DNA of 64,000 nt from Flammeovirgaceae bacterium (GTDB lineage: Bacteria; Bacteroidota; Bacteroidia; Cytophagales; Cyclobacteriaceae). A model generated the notes under the pieces. That model worked only from the letters and a program-made list of their open reading frames with translations, was not told the DNA's origin and ran no database searches. Made by a program: the position numbers and the translations under genes. The stretch is taken from NCBI GenBank assembly GCA_016712035.1, contig JADJRT010000006.1, forward strand, positions 1 through 64,000, read 5' to 3'. Of this stretch, positions 1 to 12,800 are shown in pieces. Position 1 is the stretch's first letter. Each line of letters begins with the position of its first letter.

Positions 1-246
1 AGCGGTGGTTGAAATATCCGACAACAGTGAGGGGAATTCCCAAGGAACACATCTCAAGATATATCAAATGTTTTATCGGAGCTGCGATGATGGTGCGAGC
101 TCAGGATTAGGTTTATCATCGTAAAAGAAACCATGGATAAACTTCATGGACAAATCAAGAATTAGTCTGAAGAGGGGCGGGGGACATTGTGGATTAGAGA
201 TTCAGAACTTACACGTTTGTTTGTTAATTCTGATGGACACCACTGA
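1..246 (+). CDS. Histidine kinase, C-terminal ATPase end (partial, frameshifted)
   Basis: Only the last ~80 residues of a sensor histidine kinase lie in the window; the gene begins upstream. Translating across at least two indels gives the HATPase landmarks in order: an N/G1-box like VVEISDN.EG, an F-box-like IYQMFYR and the G2 box SGLGLFIVKETMDKLHGQI, then the usual SEEGRGT near the end. These residues bind ATP in the cytoplasmic kinase domain of two-component systems. Seen: the motifs. Known: the family order. Inferred: that it is one gene; sensor input, partner and ligand are outside the window. The stop is uncertain because of the indels. Confidence 0.72.
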
Positions 247-639
247 TCAATGTAATATTCTTCAAGCTTTCGAAGAAATCCTTAAATAGGTAATTCGAAT
301 TCACCAAGAATTCACAATCAATCCTCCCCCACCTGTGGGGGATCGAAGTGTTCGTATGATTTCGGATAAGATCGCTAAAATAGTTTCGAGGCTAATTTCA
401 CCATTTTCATTAAAATCGTTGGTTACCTATAACTTCAGATTTCTAACCTAGACCTACAACACTTTCATGAAAAAACTTTACTTCTTTCCGGATGGAAATG
501 CAATTGGGAAACTGATTTATCCATCCATAATTCCAATTACTTTAAAGGATAGTACTTTAAGTAGGATTCCTCACTTTTCCAATCACTATGGGTATGAGGT
601 TAACTCTGCAAGGCTTACTTTTAGATCCTAATCCTTTCA
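247..639. other. Intergenic, no confident gene
   Basis: About 390 bases with no recognisable gene. It holds a short GC-rich hairpin, CCCCCAC-CT-GTGGGGG, at 326-341, without a T-run, so not a standard terminator. An unassigned 54-codon frame at 467-631 opens with ATG and has no recognisable family. The high indel rate here means a small gene could be hidden. Confidence 0.4.
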
Positions 640-1127
640 AATTCGTTTTCTTCTTTTTCAACTCTTTTTCCAAAGTAATGACCTCGTTTACGTTGACTCG
701 GCCCGGCCACTGAATGGTTATAAGGAATGATGGATGCTCGTTCTACCTTCAGCAAAAGGCAGTTGTGTGGCGAGCCAATGTGGATACCTTAATCAGCGAG
801 ATTCAAAAACGACATAAAGAAGTTTGAAAAGGAAAGTGCGGGCATGACAATGAAAGAGACTTAAGCAGACAACTCCTTCAAACCCAAGCAACAACAATTG
901 GCCACTTATCAAAAGGCTACAAGTGAAAAAGCAACTCAGGAAGATAATCAAATATTAAGACAAGTGTTAGAAGAAGTTAATCTCTTTATTAAAGACTATG
1001 GCAAAAAAAAGGGTTTCGGATCATCCTTGCGGCCACCGACTATGGAAACATCGCTTACGCCAAAGAAGGTATTGATATCACAGATGAAATTCTGGAAGGT
1101 TTAAATAAAAAGTACGAAGGCCGATAG
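640..1127 (+). CDS. OmpH/Skp-like periplasmic protein (frameshifted)
   Basis: Three frames join into one OmpH-like protein. The N-terminal piece reads VYVDSARPLNGYK, the middle is a charged helical segment rich in Lys, Glu and Gln (EIQNDIKKFEKES...), and the end reads GYG.KG-F-RIILAATDYGNIAYA followed by IDITDEILEGLNKKYEGR and stop. This is the Skp pattern of an N-terminal strand, long coiled arms, and a C-terminal strand with the ITDEILEGLN motif. Skp homologues chaperone outer-membrane proteins in the periplasm. A signal peptide probably lies in 640-685 but is not resolvable, so the start is approximate. The stop is 3 bases before the next ATG, which suggests co-transcription with the lipoprotein and YD-repeat genes. 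Confidence 0.65.
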
Positions 1128-1130
1128 CCT

Positions 1131-1736
1131 ATGAAAAGAGTGTTACTTATTATTTTAGGTTAACGTATCATCTCTTGTTCGCCTCACGTTAACGGAAAGG
1201 AATTAAAGCAATACATACTAGAGCCAAACAACAACCTGATACCCAGGAGGAAACCATCAATGACATTAATGTTCGTATCACCTACAGACCCACCGACCTA
1301 CTGGTTTGTCAAGAGCTAACCAATGGAACAGACACGGCTCGCATTTCATCCTTGCGGGCTAAGTATAGTAAGTATTATTACTTTGTTTTAAGTTTGAGTA
1401 AAAATCAACACGACGAATTCAGGCTAGTACCATGCCACAGGCACAATTTAGTGAACTGCTGCAAACAATCTCCTTTCGAATGGGGGCCTATGCAAATATG
1501 ACTACCAACGCGAGGGATACAATTCCTTGGCCGACTATGTTTACAACCGCACATTTGGCATGGGTAGCAGCAACGACTTACTTCTTGTATTTAATAAAGA
1601 GCAAGCAAAATCAGCCAACTGGCTACAAATTAATCTGGCCGAATTTGGTTTGGGTGTTGGCCGTCAGGCTTTGCGATTTAATCGCAAGGAGTTAGATGAA
1701 GTTCCTGAAATAGATTTTACAAAAAGCATCCACTAG
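1131..1736 (+). CDS. Lipoprotein of the YD-repeat operon (frameshifted)
   Basis: Starts ATG AAA AGA with a hydrophobic stretch (MKRVLLIILG) leading to a lipobox-like IISC after one indel, so it is probably a lipoprotein anchored by that Cys. The body contains ITYRPTDLLVCQELTNG, then MPQAQFSELLQTISFRMGAYA, and after another indel LADYVYNRTFGMGSSNDLLL and a C-terminal FNRKELDEVPEID. No family is recognised. It sits 3 bases after the OmpH-like gene and 2 bases before the first YD-repeat protein, so it probably belongs to the same transcript and may help display or export the giant protein; that role is inference. Confidence 0.55.
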
Positions 1737-1738
1737 CT

Positions 1739-4700
1739 ATGATCCGTAACATCCGAATTAAAAAAGCCATTGTCGTCTTCTTAATAATGATGATGATGAC
1801 AAACGTGTTAGCGCCTACTGTAAGCTGGGCACTTACTTCCGGGCCTACTGCCCCGGAAGCAACAAGCTGAGCCGTGGATACTACCGATATGGTGAATCTG
1901 GCAACTGGTGATTTTGTTTACACCTCCACTCATAGAAGTAGCTGGAACTGGAGGTGGGTATCCATTATCATTATCCTATCATGCGCCGAATTCAGCCAAA
2001 TGAAGATGCAAGTTGGGTAGGGCTTGGTTGGACGTTAAACCCTGAGTGCGGATGAAAGAACGGTAAAAGGATATCCAGATGACTCAACTAGGTGCAATTG
2101 TACCCGGCATGATTATAATAATGGTGAAACACAAAAACTTTTCTCTTGGCGTAGGGACGCGGAGTCCGTTAGATTAACAGTATCAAATGAGTAGCAACTT
2201 AGAAATTGGCGTTGGAGTTTCGAGTACGATTGGGCCATCACTGGGGGTAGGAGGCAAGGATAGCGGCCTTGGGATCGGTGGAGGACTAACGGTGGGAACC
2301 GATGGCTATGGGAACTCCTATTCAGGCCTTTCGGTTGGCCTTTTGGTCGGTAAAGCGGGTGCAAATGCAAAGGGGGATTAACTGGGAACATTGGTGTTTC
2401 AACCAACTTCCCAGCCCCGTATCACTTGACGGAGGTGTTGGTTATGGAAAGTCTGGCACTTTGGTTGGTGGTGATATAAGTTCCAATGGACTTAAACCAT
2501 CAATGAGCGTTGCTGGCATTTCACTTCCCCAGATAAATTCTGCTGCTGGAAAAATGACAACAAAGAGCTGGGGTATCTCTACCCCACCCGTACCGATTGG
2601 ACCTTTTACTTTGACACTTGGCTACAATTATCTTCGATATTACTCTGATGAAACAGCTAATGTGAATTTGATTGGTTCACTAAAGGCCTCAGCAACCGCA
2701 AGTAAGAACCTGACACATGGGCGTTTGATTTTACGCTTACCAAATCCTGATGCTGCTGGTGGGGTATTAAGAATAACGATCCAGAAAAGTCGAAGGGCGG
2801 CAGTTTTCCTGCGTATGATTCTTATAATGTAATGGCTCAGGGGTTAGGAGGTTCAATTCAACCCTACATCTTCGATAATGGAACTCTCTTTCGCCAAAAC
2901 CTAAAAACTCAGGATAACAGTAGTTATATAATTAAGTATAACACCCTTAATAATTCATTTAATTTTTCAAGACCCGTTCAATTCAGGTTTAGGAATGATT
3001 TTCCAATTCTTTACTTATGGAATTACCAGCATGATATCTAATGCTAGTACGGCTTCGTTTCAAGGACTGACACCCACAACTCCTGCGCAGGGGTACAACC
3101 AAGCTACCAGTCATCTGGCAGGCTCAAAACACATTGAATATTTTACAAATCAGCAAATAAAAGACGGAACAGCTAAAAACAAAGGGTTCATTGATGTTAG
3201 CGCAAATAGCGGTCGGGAGATTTTAAAGTATGGCTTTAACGTAGCCGATCAGGTCGGTGGTTTCATGATTACCAATGAAAGTGGTGTAACCTATCTACGC
3301 CTTACCCGTGTATGCATACTATCAAGTGAACAAGACTTTTGAAACCGGAAAGGAAGCTTCAGTATATCAAAAGAGTTCAGAGAATCATCCTTATGCATAC
3401 ACATGGTATTTGACTGCAGTAACAGGTTCAGATTATGTAAATAGAAATTCAGCGAACGATGGTACTATCAGTAATCTAGACTGGGGGTATTGGGTCAAGT
3501 TCACTTATCAATTGCAGACCAATAGTTTCATCTGGAGAAACCCCACAGTAGGAACGCATAAGGACCTTGATCACAAAATTGAGAGTTATTCATACGGTCA
3601 AAAGAATTGTTCTATCTGGACAAGATTCAAACACAGAGTCATATTGCAGTGTTTGGAAAATCTGAGCGAGTTGATGGGCGAGGTGTTAACAACGGGATCA
3701 CAGGTAGCTTTAATCAATCAAGCGTTACTAACTGTTACACCGATCCTAACTGCAACCCCGCAGATTGTACTGATCCAGACCCACGGACTTGTGATGGCTA
3801 TTGTCAGATATGCGAAACAACTCCTGTATTAGCTGCTAAGACGCTCAAGCTGGATAAAATCTACTTGCTTACTATGGCAGACTATTTACAAGCGGGCACC
3901 TTGTTGTCAAAAGCATTGCGTGTTATTTCTCTTAATACGGATTATTCTTTAGCGTTAGGAACTCTTAATAGTTTTTCAGATTCCAATGTTGTGAATAAAC
4001 TCGGAAAGCTAACGCTTAATTCAGTTACGTTTCTAGGCAAGGCAGGGGCTGCTTTAACACCTCCTATCAGTTTTGCATATGGCAAAAATCCAGCCTATAA
4101 TAAAGATGCTTTTGATATGTGGGGAATGTATAAGTCTGACTATTCTAATTCGAACAACGATAATTTGGATCGCTTGGTGACCAGTACCTCTTACTTAGAC
4201 TTAGATGCTTGGTCGTTGAGTTCAATCACAACAAGCCTTGGGGCAAAAATATCAGTGGATTACGAAGGTGACACTTATGGTAAACCTGCTCTGTACTTTT
4301 CAAATGTTTTGAATGTGAAAAGTGTTACTCCAAACTCAAATTACGGAAGTGTAAGAATAGAGTTTCACAACACGGTCGACTTAAGCTCAATGATTAATGT
4401 AAATTCTAGCGTTGCAATAATGGGATTAATCCTCTTACCCCTTTATCGAGGGGCTTTGCCTGGCCATAGTTGTGATGGCCAATTAATTGGACAATATGGG
4501 GAAAATTATAAGTCAGTAAAATTTGATTTTGATCAAAATCAAAATTGAGCATATCGCCAATACTTACGTGGATGTAGTAAATGAACAATTGTTCAAGATG
4601 TCATCTATGGTCTTGGGACAATATCCATTACCAGCAACCTTACCATATCCAAAAATGACATTAATGTGCCTTGCTATAACAACCTTGGTCAACAAGTTGT

Positions 4701-6838
4701 GATAAATGTAACCTATTCTTTATCACCTCGATGGATGAGGGGAATATGGCATTTAAGCGCGAATTCCGGAATTTTTAGGAGGCGGAATAAGGGTCAACAA
4801 AATTAGTATCAATGAAAACGAAAACCTAAGAACCACAATTTATAGTTATTTGCAAAGGAGGTATGACTTCCATGAACCTATGGGATTGGATAATTATATT
4901 CTTCAAAACATGGAGAATATTACCAACCTATCTGGCAACCCGTGGAATGCTATTATTGATAAAAGACAAAAAACAATTGATTCCTTCCTTTCTAATCTAT
5001 ATGATCAATTCTCTGACCTTTTAACAATTTCTCGTGAATTACCAGCGCCTGGAGTTATATATGAAAAAGTAACGATCACGGAAGAAATTAAAAAGGCAGG
5101 AGAAACATCTACTATCCAAATACAAGGAAGTAAGGATTATGAATTTCAAGTGTTCGATGAAAATATTGTTGAACGATTGGGAATTACTAAAACATCCAAC
5201 CCATATGCAGTTATTTGTAAAGATGCTCAAGGTGAGCCAGTACCATGCAATGGCACGGGCGAATTTCAGCCAGTAACTTGCATGGACCAATATAATCAGC
5301 CAATAGCTTGTGGCACTCAGCCTAGTGGAACCGAAAACCCGCTTACCCTTAAAGACTTTTCTTCTTGGGTGGGCAACTTGAAAAGTTTTACTACCTATGG
5401 CCCTAATAATGAAATTCTTGAGAAGACAACCAACCAGTATTTGCTCGATGGCAAAACCAATGATCAATTTATTCAGGATTTAAAATTGAAATTCAATTCA
5501 CAAGGTATTATCACTCAGACTTTCAATGAGAACCGAATGCCGGTAGGGTATGTTTTCTTAGCCGAAGAGATGAGTTTCCTCTTGTTGCTATCGGTCAAAC
5601 CACAACGAACTATAAAACAGGTATTACTACCTCCTCTCAAAATCTTGCGTTCGACTTTTATACCGGTGATCCACTGAAAGTTCTTCACACTGATGGATAT
5701 GGGAATAAATATGTGTCAGAAAGCATGCCAGCATATTCTCTTGACTCATACTCAGGCATGACATCTACTCAAGTGCTTAATGGATTTATTGGAATGGGGC
5801 TGAAAGTGAATAACCCCAAGAACAAACACATGCTTACGCAAGTTGTAAAGACTAGCACTTTCAAAGTAAATGACAACTTTGCTACCTCTCAGCTCAACTC
5901 AGACAAACTTGCCTTAGTATCCGCATCTGCACAAACCTGGAATGATCAAGTACCTGTACTTGGAATAGGAACATCTGGTACCAATGCTCCACAAACCGGA
6001 GTATGGCGCCAGCGGGCCAGCTATAATTTTATTGGGGATGAAACGGTTGCACTTCGAACGGATGGATTATATCCCTATGCAAACTTCAACGAGTTTACGG
6101 ATTGGACGGGGAATACTGGCACGGCTAATTGGCAAAAGCTTAGCGAGATAAAATTATTCGACACCTATTCGCATGCACTGGAGGCAAGCTGATCTAAATG
6201 GAAACTTTGCAGCCACTAAAATGTCTCTTGACCAAACCCGGGTATTTGCAACCGCTTCTAATGCACAATATAGCGAGTTTGCCTTTTCAGGATTGGAGGA
6301 AACCGTGGGGCAAAATGGTGCGCTGGGTGGAGGCGTTAAACTGAATGGCACGGTTGCAAGCGGTAATGCCCATACAGGTAATTTTTCGGCTAGTGCGACT
6401 CTAAATACAAAAGGATTCAGTTATACTTTTACTAATACTGGGGCCAAAAAATATCACGTAGCAGTATGGGCAAATAGATCGGATGCTGTACTAAAGTTAA
6501 ACACTGGAATTATCCCAACAACTTTTACTCAAGCTGGTTCCTGGTACTTGATAGAAGGGGATGTTGATATAGCTGTTGGAAGCAACATCGAAATCTCGTG
6601 TGAAGCTAGAAATGCAACTACCCTATTCGATGACTTCCGCGTGCATCCCCTCAAGGCAGCCATGGTGAGTTATGTCTATAGCCCGTGGGGCGAGCTTAAG
6701 TATATTTTGGATAACAACAATCTCTTTACCGAATATGAATACGATGGGATGGGGCGATTGACGAAAGTGTATAAAGAGACTTTTCTACATGGACGCACAC
6801 AAACTTCGCAGACCGTATATCATTATGCTAATCATTAA
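1739..6838 (+). CDS. YD-repeat (RHS-like) giant protein 1, heavily frameshifted
   Basis: A protein of ~1,700 aa once indels are bridged. It starts MIRNIRIKKAIVVFLIMMMM, a signal-like hydrophobic N-terminus, then the characteristic Bacteroidota YD-protein opening: LTSGPTAPEA, DTTDMVNLATGDFVY, and after indels a SYHAG-IQPNEDASWVGLGW-LNPG-like motif and a glycine-rich segment around 2190-2380. The middle (2300-6600) is a long beta-rich extracellular-type sequence including a Cys/Asp-rich stretch (DPNCNPADCTDPDPRTCDG) near 3740-3800. It ends with a single YD motif, LFTEYEYDGMGRLTKVYKE. Breaks occur every few hundred bases. The stop is 12 bases before the next gene, so the two giants may work as a split system. 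RHS-type proteins form secreted or surface cocoon structures delivering toxins or adhesins. Confidence 0.7.
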
Positions 6839-6850
6839 ACTGTCTATCCT

Positions 6851-9800
6851 ATGATGACTGTTGTATCAAATAGAAGCCGCTGGATAGGTTATGTCAAACT
6901 AGCAATTGCAATATGTCTGACTATTGGCTCAACCTCTTTGCTTGGTCAGTCAATATCCGGTAGAACAAATGTCTGTGTTGGAAACGTAGATGGGTATACA
7001 TTTTATGGACCGGCCGGGTCAGTTGTAACATCTTTTTAATTACAGGGGGTACAGGAAGCGGCAGTGGTAATTCAAGAACGGTAACCTGGACAACGGCAGG
7101 CGCTGGGCAGGTTAGAGTTAATTATAAAATTGATGGCGAACCACAGCCCACAGCTTCCTTACCTGTTACAGTAAATCCAAGTAGCGGGGGTGTTACGGCT
7201 GGAAGTATCAGTGCTTCAAGTTCCTCTGTTTGTTATAATGGTTCATTAGCATTTCAAAATGCAGCATCGCATACAGGAAGTGGCTTTTCAACGTATTGGT
7301 GGTTTAAGAAAACGGATTCGGATGTAGTGTTTATACAAATTCCAGGTGCAACTTCCAGCACATACACGGTTACAAATTTGACTCAAACAACAACCTACTA
7401 TAGAAAAGCCGTTTTTCAATGCGTAAGTGTAAATTCGAATACGATTACGCTTACTGTCTCACCAAATTTACCAGTAAGTGTTTCCATCGCCTCAGACAAA
7501 TCTTCGGTATGCCAGAATGAGGGTATCCGATTTTTTGTCTCAAATAAAAATAATCAAGGACCTTCACCAACTTATGAATGGTATGTAAATGGCAATCGCG
7601 TTTATTCGGATGTTCCGTTTCGGCCCGATGATGAACTGGTACTTAGTGGTTGGCCTTATGCAAACAATTCAAGCGTTACGTGTAAGCTTCTCTCTAATGC
7701 CTCTAGTTGCCTTTCCAATAACCCCGCAACGTCTGCACCTATTATTGTCCCAGTAAATCCGGGTACGAATTTTACTGTCAATGTTGCTATAACGCCTCAA
7801 CGTTATCCTTTCGATTATTGCGTGGGTGAGTTGAGTTTCACGGCCAATACATCTCATCCCGCTAGCACATATTATTGGACCCGAACAAATAGTGAGACAG
7901 GCACCAGCGGAATTCTTTCAACCAGTCAAACGTACGCACCTGTTGATTTTCAGCCAGGAGATTTTGTAACGGTAGTAGCCTACGTCTCAAATACAGTTTG
8001 CATGGCTAATACAACAGCAAGTATGAGCACGCAACCCATTAATATATTTACTGACATACCGGGACAGATTTTATCTGCTGGTGAAAATCGATGCGTGGGT
8101 AGTGGTACTACACAATTCATATTCAGAAACAATTAACTCTGTTTATCAATGGAGTATTCTAAATGCAGGATCAAGCTCCATCAGTTCTACAGGCTTGGTA
8201 ACCTGGATCCTACATTTAACGGAACTGCAACCATCAAATATGCCTTAACCCATTGCCTAATATTTTCAAAACAAAAATCTATACCGTTAATCCCAGGCCT
8301 GCAACTCCTGCTGGCATTAGTCAACTCAATTGTAATTGGGAACAAGTTCAGTTTACACCAGCAGCCAATGCGAACACAAGTACTTTCGAATTGTACACAC
8401 CTCAAGATGTATTGATCACTTCTGGCTTGCAACTTCCAATCGGGCGACTTATTAATCCGGGAATCTACAGTTATAAGTTAGGGGCAGTCTCTTCGGCAGG
8501 CTGTGTTAGTCCAGGCAAGGGAACCGTGACTTTAACAATAACCAACGACTGCGACAGTAAACTAAACTGGATTGAAAGCACAGCTTTTGGCCCAGGCAAT
8601 CAAATCATTGGCCACACCAAATCGTACTTTGATCTAGCGGGCAAACCGCTTCAATCACAGAGTAAGAATCTGACAACAGGCAAAATCTTCACCTCTGGTA
8701 TAGTTAAAGATCAGTATGATCGTGTTGTGGCAAGTTCGCTGGCTGCTCCTATGGCAAATTCTTCGTTCAAGTATGATTTCCTTTTTATGCTGGATGCCTC
8801 TGGAGAAGAAATAACAGATTATAACGACCTCAATTCACCACAGGCATTTAATAACACAACCTATGGAAGAGCTGGGTGGTACTACAGCTCCGCCAATACG
8901 GCTGAAGAAAATGTGCCAGTTACTAATTTTCCTTATAGCAGCACAAAATATTATGAAGATGGTACCGGTGAAGTGATGCTTACCGCAGCACCCGGTGAAG
9001 CGCACAAACTGGGTACGGGTCATGAAGTGCTTACAGGAACGTTTCCGGTGATACAAGAACTGGATGAATACATTCAACTGCGTAATGGCACCGTGTTGAC
9101 AGGACAAACTGCACTGACTACACTTAAGCAACAAGGTGTGCAACAAGTCACCCGCGATCAGAATGGAAAATTTGCTATCGGTATTTCGGATAAGGGTGGT
9201 AAAACGTTGATGACAGCCCGACCAGGCACCTGGAAGACATTTTCGAATACACAAACAATAAAAAAGAATGATGCAGCCTTTATGGATAGGCTATACTTTT
9301 ATTTGTTAAGTGCTTCACCAGTTACACTTACTCCACAAGGTGGCGCAACATATACCGTTACAAACTTACTGACAAACTTACCATATCCGGTACCACCCAA
9401 CAACGGTAATTGGGTACCCGGTTTTTATCGAATAGATATAACCAGTACGGGCACTTCAACCCTTGGCGTTACGTATACCAATAGCTATGGTGATATTGCC
9501 TACAATTTTTATGACGATGCGGGAAGATTAGTTTCATCGGTTTCTCCCAATGGCTACCAACAGTTGAAAGTCAACAATCCAGCGGTGTCGTATTCAGGTA
9601 TTGATAAAACCACTTATGTTTATAACCAGCGGGGTTGGTTGCTAAGCATGACGGAGCCTGATGCAGGACGCACCGAATACATGTATCGTTCGGATGGTAG
9701 TATTCGCTTTTCACAAAATGCGTTGCAGCGGGAGCGGGGTAGGTTTTCTTATACCCATTACGATGAACTGGGTCGTCCGATTGAGTCAGGTGAATATAGA

Positions 9801-12800
9801 GGTACCGTAGAAGTTTTTGGAAGTGCTGCGCTTAAAAGTAAACTGGAATACAACACTCAATCTATCTGGACCAATACAGATATCACTGACTGGACAAAGA
9901 CTTATTACGACCTTCCAGAAAACACAGCGAATTCGTTTACACTGCTCAGTTTGCCTAATAAATATGGCGGCTCATTACCCTATACTCAAAAGTATGTGCG
10001 CAGTGCTGTTGCCGCTACCGAGAATGCCAATATAAAGACCTGGTATAGTTATGATGAGCGCGGCCGAGTAATGTGGATGATTCAAAAACCTACCGGCATC
10101 ACGCGTGCTTTTGCTGTTGAGTATACCTACGATTTTTTGGGCAATGTAACACAGGTAGTTCAAAAGTCTTTTCAGGGTTCAGTTCAGCAAGATATTTTTT
10201 ATCATCACTATGAATACGATGCTGACAACCGGTTATCCAAAGCATACACCAGTCTGAATGGCACCAACAAAACCCAACAAGCAAAATATATTTATTACCT
10301 GCATGGACCTTTGAAGCGCATTGAATTAGCAACCAATCTTCAAGGTATTGATTTTGTGTACAACATTCATGGCTGGTTGGAATCCATCAATCATCCTTTA
10401 GCTTCAAACGACCCGGGTCGGGATGGTGCGGCAGGAGCACACAGTAATTTTAAAGCCGATGTGTTTGGTCTTACCCTCGATTATTTTAACAGTGAGTTTA
10501 CAGGGCTCTATCAGGGTGCGGATGCGGGTATGCCAAACCTTAATAAGATTCATGGATTGCCAGACGAAGGTGAGCGGCAACTGGCCACACGTGTGCCGTA
10601 TCTGAAAATCAGTCCTGCTTTTCATGAAGGATTGCTGGGTGAAACCCAATCCTACAAAAAATACAGTGCCGGAAATCCGGAGTATAAAAAATTAGTGACC
10701 CGGTTGAGTGAACAGAAACTGGAACTTTCCACTTCGGACGAAACCCGGCAACTTGTGAATGATCATCAGATGCCGGTGCTTAATACCAATGAATTTGTAA
10801 CATCCATGAATCCTTCGTTTGTAAGCTCTAAAGCCTACGAAGCAAGTAGCGCCTTTCTGGTACCCAATTACAGTTTAGTTTGGAAAGATTTGGTGGGTGT
10901 AATCATCAGTGGCGATCAACTCCTTAAAACAGCCCCAAATGGTTGGGGCAATGCTGGCGCGGCATCGCAGAATCTAATGGCCGCAAGTACAGACGGCTAT
11001 GTGGAGTTTCCGGCCTATTCGACCAATCAATTTATGGTAGGATTGTCAGATGTAAATGTTGATGCTAACTACACTTCTATTGACTATGCGATTTACTCAA
11101 ACGGGTTGTACTACAATGTTTATAACAACGGAAGTAACCTAGCTGGCGGCACAGCAGTTCACGGAGATATGCTGCGCGTGGAGCGGGTTGGCACTTCCAT
11201 TCTCTTTAAGAAAAATGGCGTTACGTTTTATACCAAAACCGGAGCCCTGACCTCCAGTTTACTAGCGGACGCTGCCATTACAACCACAAATACTTATATA
11301 CCTACAGTGACAACCTTCATTTTGGATCCCGTCCACTCCGGTGCCCAATCCATCTTTGACATAGTTTGGGACCGATCTGGTCGGTGTTGCGTCAAATGAA
11401 CTATTTATTACGAAAACAGTTGTAAGTGGCTGGGCAATGGCGGGGCTGCTTCTGTTAACGCTTTACCTGCCAATGTGGACGGCTGGGTTGAATATACGTT
11501 GGATATGCAAAATGGCAGACGGACATTTGGTCTTTCGGATGTGAATACGGATGCGGATTATACTTCTGTGGATTATGGATGGTATACCAACAGTACAAGC
11601 GTTTATGTTCACATCAACGGTGTTAATCAGTCAAATCAAATTGGACAGATAGGAGATAAACTGAGGGTTGAGCGAGTTGGTTCTGCCATTTATTTCAAGA
11701 GAAATGGAACCACGGTTTACACAGTTACCTCAGGCAACACAGGCGCTATGATTGCAGATGCCAGTATTAATGAAACGGGTTATAAAATAAGCAATGCCAA
11801 AGCCTCTTTTTGGATACCACCCGCTCAAGGTTTGGTACCTGATATCATTGAGTTTGCTGCCTTGAAAACATTTTATGATAGCTTAGGTGGTGCCGGGTGG
11901 ACAAACAAAACCAATTGGCCGGTGGCCGGCAGTTGGCCAACCTCCGCTACACTTACTCAAATGGACAGTTGGTACGGGATTGATATAATGAACGGAGATA
12001 TTAGTTCAATCTATTTAGCCTCAAACAACCTCGCTGGAAAGATACCCTCTAAAATCGGAGACCTGAAAGGCCTTCGAAGCCTGGTGGTTGCAGGGCATGT
12101 GAATGTAACGGGCAGTGTACCGGCTTCTGTTGGAAACTTATCACTACTAAACACCCTAAACTTAAACGGAATAAATTAAGTGGATCAATTCCTGCTTCGA
12201 TTAATCAACTTACATTGTTGAAAAACGTTGCATTTAGGAACAAATTTACTTACTGGCTTAATTCCGGATTTAGGCGCGCTTACAAGTTTAACATATTTTG
12301 ATATTTCAAACAATTTGACTCTTACCAGCGCACCCATACCATCTTGGATTGGCAATTTTACGAACCTTCAAACTTTATATTTGTATAGCACAAATAGGAA
12401 TGGTTCAATTCCAAACGAACTTCAAAATCTGGTTAACTTACAATACCTACACATCGCTTCAAATCAACTTTCCGGTTCCCTTCCTGCATGGATAGGAAAC
12501 TTGACGGGTTTAATAAATTTATATCTCAACTCGAATTTATTAACCGGTCCGATCACAGCCGATTTTTCGAACCTCCAGAACTTAACGCAATTAATTTTAT
12601 ATGGAAATCAGTTTACGGGCCAAATCCCACCTTCGATTAATAAATTAGCTAAGCTACAGGTGTTACAAATATTTACTAATAATTTCACAGGTTCTAATAA
12701 AATTCCCTTATACGGGCGACCTTACCTATGTTACCAATTTCAACATTAGTACAAATCCTAATCTTTCACCCGGCTCAATACCAGATTGGCTGGCCAATTT

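Noticed and set aside
326..341. CCCCCAC/GTGGGGG hairpin as a terminator for the histidine kinase
   Set aside because: No T-run on either side and ~80 bases from the kinase end; left as an unassigned hairpin.
467..631. A 54-codon ATG frame starting MKKLYFFPDGN
   Set aside because: No recognisable family, in the most error-rich part of the window, and without neighbours supporting it. Kept only as a note.
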